In this document: positions 59,396-64,000 of the stretch, piece by piece
Layout: each line of letters begins with the position of its first letter
Numbering within the stretch: position 1 is the stretch's first letter
Made by a program: the position numbers and the translations under genes
DNA from: Streptomyces sp. NBC_00569
Lineage (GTDB): Bacteria > Actinomycetota > Actinomycetes > Streptomycetales > Streptomycetaceae
NCBI RefSeq assembly: GCF_036345255.1
Contig: NZ_CP107783.1
Span: 744,001 to 808,000 of the forward strand
Direction: 5' to 3'
DNA length: 64,000 bases
The notes under the pieces: generated by a model
Database searches by the model: none
What the model saw: the letters and a program-made list of their open reading frames with translations, nothing else
Told to the model about the DNA's origin: nothing

Positions 59396-60181
59396 TCAGC
59401 TCGGGAACATCCCGGCCGTCGCGTTGATCCACGTACCCGTGACCGAGGGGGCGGCGTCGGACGCGAGGAAGGTCGCGAGCGCGGCGATGTCCGCGATGCG
59501 CGGCGAACGCTTCGTCATGCGCAGGCTGTCGAGGTGCGCGAGGACCCCTTGCAATGCCGCCTCGTCCATGGCCGGTGCGCCGGCCCCGGCCAGCTTCTCC
59601 GGTGTCAGCGTGTCCGCAACGCCGGCGGTCCAGATGCCAAGGGCACGCACCCCGGACGGGCCCAGCTCCTGCGCGAGCTGGCGGATCAGCGCGTCCGTCG
59701 CGCCGTCCGCGGCGCCGGTGCCACCCAGCATCGGGGTGCCGTGCCGGGAACCGCTGTCGAGGGAGAGGATCACTCCCCCGCCCTGGGCGACCATGCGCCG
59801 GGCGGCTGCTCGCGCGGTGATGAACTGGCAGGCGATGCCCTGTACGACCGGCCGCGTGTAGTCGTCGACGGACATCTCCGTGAGGGGGATGCCCTGCAGA
59901 TCGCCTCGCGGCACGAGGTTGAAGGAGATGTCGATCCGGCCGGCCCGCTCGACCACCGCGTCCGCGTGCGCCTCCACGGCCGCTTCGTCCAGGGCGTCGA
60001 CGACGTCGTACTCCGCACCCACCTCGGCCGAGACCTTCCGCAGGGTGTCCTCCGTGCGTCCCGCCAGGACGACCCGCGCGCCGGCGTCCGTGTACGCCCG
60101 TGCCACGCCCGCTCCCAGGGAGCCGGCTCCGCCGTAGATGACCGCGACCTTGTCCTTCAGCACGTCCGTGAGCGTGGGCAT
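59396..60181 (-). CDS. SDR-fold protein lacking the catalytic Tyr-x3-Lys
   Basis: A 261-residue Rossmann protein: cofactor loop VIYGGAGSLGAGVARAY, then RVVLAGRTEDTLR and DISFNLVPRG where NNAG is usual. The active-site region reads LSLDSGSRHGTPMLGGTGAADGATDALIRQL, with no Tyr-x3-Lys pair. It therefore resembles divergent SDRs rather than an active classical enzyme. It ends with the usual DIAALATFLASDAAPSVTGTWINATAG. Convergent with the MHS gene; the promoter side carries the palindrome at 60289. Confidence 0.85.
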   Translation of the reverse strand: MPTLTDVLKDKVAVIYGGAGSLGAGVARAYTDAGARVVLAGRTEDTLRKVSAEVGAEYDVVDALDEAAVEAHADAVVERAGRIDISFNLVPRGDLQGIPLTEMSVDDYTRPVVQGIACQFITARAAARRMVAQGGGVILSLDSGSRHGTPMLGGTGAADGATDALIRQLAQELGPSGVRALGIWTAGVADTLTPEKLAGAGAPAMDEAALQGVLAHLDSLRMTKRSPRIADIAALATFLASDAAPSVTGTWINATAGMFPS

Positions 60182-60288
60182 GGGGCGTCGTCCTTTCCTC
60201 GGCCGGACGCCGCGTGCGTCCGCTGCTTCACAGGACTCATCGTCCGCCGAATCTCATCGGCGCACCGGCAGATTGTGGATCGGAGCGG

Positions 60289-60302
60289 CACCCCATGGGG
60301 TG
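60289..60302. promoter_or_regulatory. 14-bp perfect palindrome in a divergent promoter
   Basis: CACCCCATGGGGTG lies in the 205-bp region between the SDR-like gene (minus) and the secreted protein gene (plus). It is a candidate operator; no adjacent regulator gene points to a specific protein. Confidence 0.45.
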
Positions 60303-60386
60303 AAGCTTGCGGGCTCACCCGCTCGCCGCCGAGGACATGTGGGAGGGGTATGGCCGTACCTCCCGCCACCGGAACGAGGTCGTCAC

Positions 60387-60899
60387 ATGCTCCGCAACAG
60401 GATCCTGTCCGTCACCGCCGCCTCCCTGCTTGTCTCGCTCGGTGGGGCGGCCCCAGCGGTCTCCGAACCGCCCGCCGCCACGATCACCGTCACGTCCCCG
60501 GCCGCCGACTCCGTGCACCCCGTGAACAGCAGTCTCTTCGTCGGCTGGCGCAACGACACCGGGCAGGAGGTCGACGTCTGGCTGGCGCAGGACGACGGTT
60601 CGGGCGGGACACGGCGCCTGTTCAAACTGGCCTCGAAGGCGAGCAGCAAGCCGACGAGTGAACTGGTCACGGCGGTGCCCCCGGCGCCGGACGGCACCGG
60701 TTACACCGTCGAGGTCACGGCCCGGGACACCGGTGTACGCGGCTACAGCGCCCCCTTCGCGGTAGGCCCTGTTCCGGCCGCCGGCCCGGTCGTCGGCACC
60801 AGCACAGACTCCGGCTCCGGCTCCGGCTCCGGCTCCGCAGGGGCGCAGGGGCCGTCACCCAGCTGGTTTCAGACGCAGGACGGGCACAGTCCCCGGTAG
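60387..60899 (+). CDS. Secreted beta-sandwich protein (Kre9/KNH-like domain)
   Basis: A 170-residue exported protein. The signal peptide is MLRNRILSVTAASLLVSLGG, with cleavage near AVS. The domain ITVTSPAADSVHPVNSSLFVGWRNDTGQEVDVWLAQD through SAPFAV resembles the Ser/Thr-rich Kre9/KNH-like surface domain. A GS repeat (encoded by GGCTCC units at 60811-60840) and a Gly/Ser tail follow. Its stop overlaps the 3' end of the Fur gene by 31 bp tail to tail. Confidence 0.8.
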   Translation: MLRNRILSVTAASLLVSLGGAAPAVSEPPAATITVTSPAADSVHPVNSSLFVGWRNDTGQEVDVWLAQDDGSGGTRRLFKLASKASSKPTSELVTAVPPAPDGTGYTVEVTARDTGVRGYSAPFAVGPVPAAGPVVGTSTDSGSGSGSGSAGAQGPSPSWFQTQDGHSPR

Positions 60900-61279
60900 G
60901 TCACCTCGGCCTTGGACACGTCGAAGCCGAACCGCTCCTGCGCCGGGAGGCCGGAGAGCGGGTCGCCGGTCGGGTGGACGTCGCGGATGATGCCGCAGCC
61001 GGAGCACACCAGGTGCTGGTGCGGCCGGTGCGCGTTCGGGTCGTAGCGTTTCGCGCGGCCGTCCGTGGAGACCTCCATGACCTCGCCCAGTGCGACCAGC
61101 TCGCCCAGCGCGTTGTACACGGTCGCTCTGGAGATCTCGGGCAGCCGCTGCACCGCGCGGGCGTGCACCTCGTCGGCCGTGAGATGCACGTGATCACCGT
61201 CGAGAACCTCCGCCACGACGCGCCGCTGAGAGGTCATCCGCCAGCCACGCCCCCGCAGTCGCTCAAGCAGGCCACTCAT
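60869..61279 (-). CDS. furA: Fur-family peroxide/iron regulator (FurA/CatR-like)
   Basis: A 136-residue metalloregulator. The winged helix is RMTSQRRVVAEVLDGDHVHLTADEVHARAVQRLPEISRATVYNALGELV. Regulatory-metal histidines lie in HRPHQHLVC, and structural-zinc cysteines are Cys92/Cys95 and Cys132/Cys135. This is the FurA/FurS/CatR type that represses catalase or catalase-peroxidase genes and is released by oxidation. It is divergent from katG, its probable target, across a 475-bp region. Confidence 0.93.
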   Translation of the reverse strand: MSGLLERLRGRGWRMTSQRRVVAEVLDGDHVHLTADEVHARAVQRLPEISRATVYNALGELVALGEVMEVSTDGRAKRYDPNAHRPHQHLVCSGCGIIRDVHPTGDPLSGLPAQERFGFDVSKAEVTYRGLCPSCV

Positions 61280-61365
61280 ATCGGTTCACCTTTTCAGGTT
61301 CGGTGGGACACCCGAGGTTGACCGGCGCACTCCCGGTCCCATGGGAAATGCGTTTGGTGCACTTC

Positions 61366-61393
61366 TTGACTTGGATTCTGTCCATCGTAGGAT
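61366..61393 (+). promoter_or_regulatory. Putative katG-side promoter
   Basis: TTGACT (61366-61371) and TAGGAT (61388-61393) are separated by 16 bp and fit a vegetative (HrdB-type) promoter. This is the lowest-GC part of the Fur-katG region and the likely place for Fur-family binding. The leader to katG would be about 355 nt. Confidence 0.6.
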
Positions 61394-61429
61394 CGGTTAT
61401 GGCGATAGCCAAGGGACAGGAAGACTCCA

Positions 61430-63986
<2,557 letters not shown>

Positions 63987-64000
63987 TCACGCATGATCCC

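Noticed and set aside
60811..60840. GGCTCC tandem units as a regulatory repeat
   Set aside because: They encode the in-frame Gly-Ser linker of the secreted protein, so coding explains them.

Overview
The window is high-GC (roughly 70% or more) actinobacterial chromosome, almost certainly Streptomyces or a close relative. The evidence is the very strong GC bias at third codon positions, frequent GTG/TTG starts, a short chaplin gene, many TetR/GntR/MarR/LacI regulators with divergent neighbours, a mycothiol-dependent-isomerase-type DinB protein, and a divergent Fur/katG pair. No rRNA, tRNA, CRISPR array, insertion sequence or phage gene was seen. The region reads as accessory catabolic chromosome with several decayed genes. 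Gene calls rest on reading translated sequence and motifs; no database search was possible.

Layout. 1-11 kb: a truncated alpha/beta hydrolase, a GntR/FCD regulator, and a minus-strand peptide/opine-type ABC importer (dppC, dppA, dppB, dppD, dppF) ending in a CodA-like amidohydrolase, with a second amidohydrolase transcribed divergently. Both divergent promoters carry a TTGGT-NN-ACC(AA) palindrome typical of GntR/FCD operators. 11-20 kb: dienelactone hydrolase, decayed fragments, a GlxA-type AraC regulator divergent from a quinone oxidoreductase, VOC and AhpD-like proteins, a serine beta-lactamase-like protein and hypotheticals. 20-23.2 kb: a candidate alkylation-damage operon with two COG3826-type 2OG-Fe(II) oxygenases, an O6-alkylguanine methyltransferase, an Ada-type zinc-domain protein and an unknown protein. 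Several genes are coupled by ATGA overlaps, and a near-identical 23-bp element lies upstream of both transcription starts.

23.3-37.2 kb is the most interesting part. It holds a gamma-glutamyl-amide hydrolase and aldehyde dehydrogenase (PuuD/PuuC-like), an APC permease and a TetR regulator. A six-gene minus-strand operon follows: ferredoxin, ferredoxin reductase, acetoacetate-decarboxylase-like protein, HpaE-like dehydrogenase, HpcB/HpaD-like homoprotocatechuate dioxygenase and HpaG-like FAH protein. Divergent from it are a glutamine-synthetase-like ligase and a cytochrome P450. Four copies of a GTTTG-N4-(C/G)AAA(C/T) palindrome sit at the four promoters that would control these genes, so it appears to be one regulon, probably for an aromatic or cyclic amine.

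37.3-50 kb: an S66 peptidase, an orphan YtrA-type GntR gene whose ABC ATPase gene is missing, a KimA-like potassium transporter with a KdpD-like DUF4118 protein and a second large APC transporter, a TetR/SDR pair, a methyltransferase, a frameshifted GrpB gene and a phosphorylcholine-phosphatase-like HAD protein. 49-54.5 kb: three TetR genes with clear palindromic operators beside a class II aldolase-like protein and an aldo/keto reductase. 54.6-60 kb: a chaplin, a ROK pseudogene, a LacI regulator divergent from a C45 acyltransferase/amidohydrolase and an MHS transporter, and a noncanonical SDR. 60.4-64 kb: a secreted beta-sandwich protein, a Fur-family regulator and catalase-peroxidase katG, separated by an intergenic region with a 9-bp tandem repeat array.
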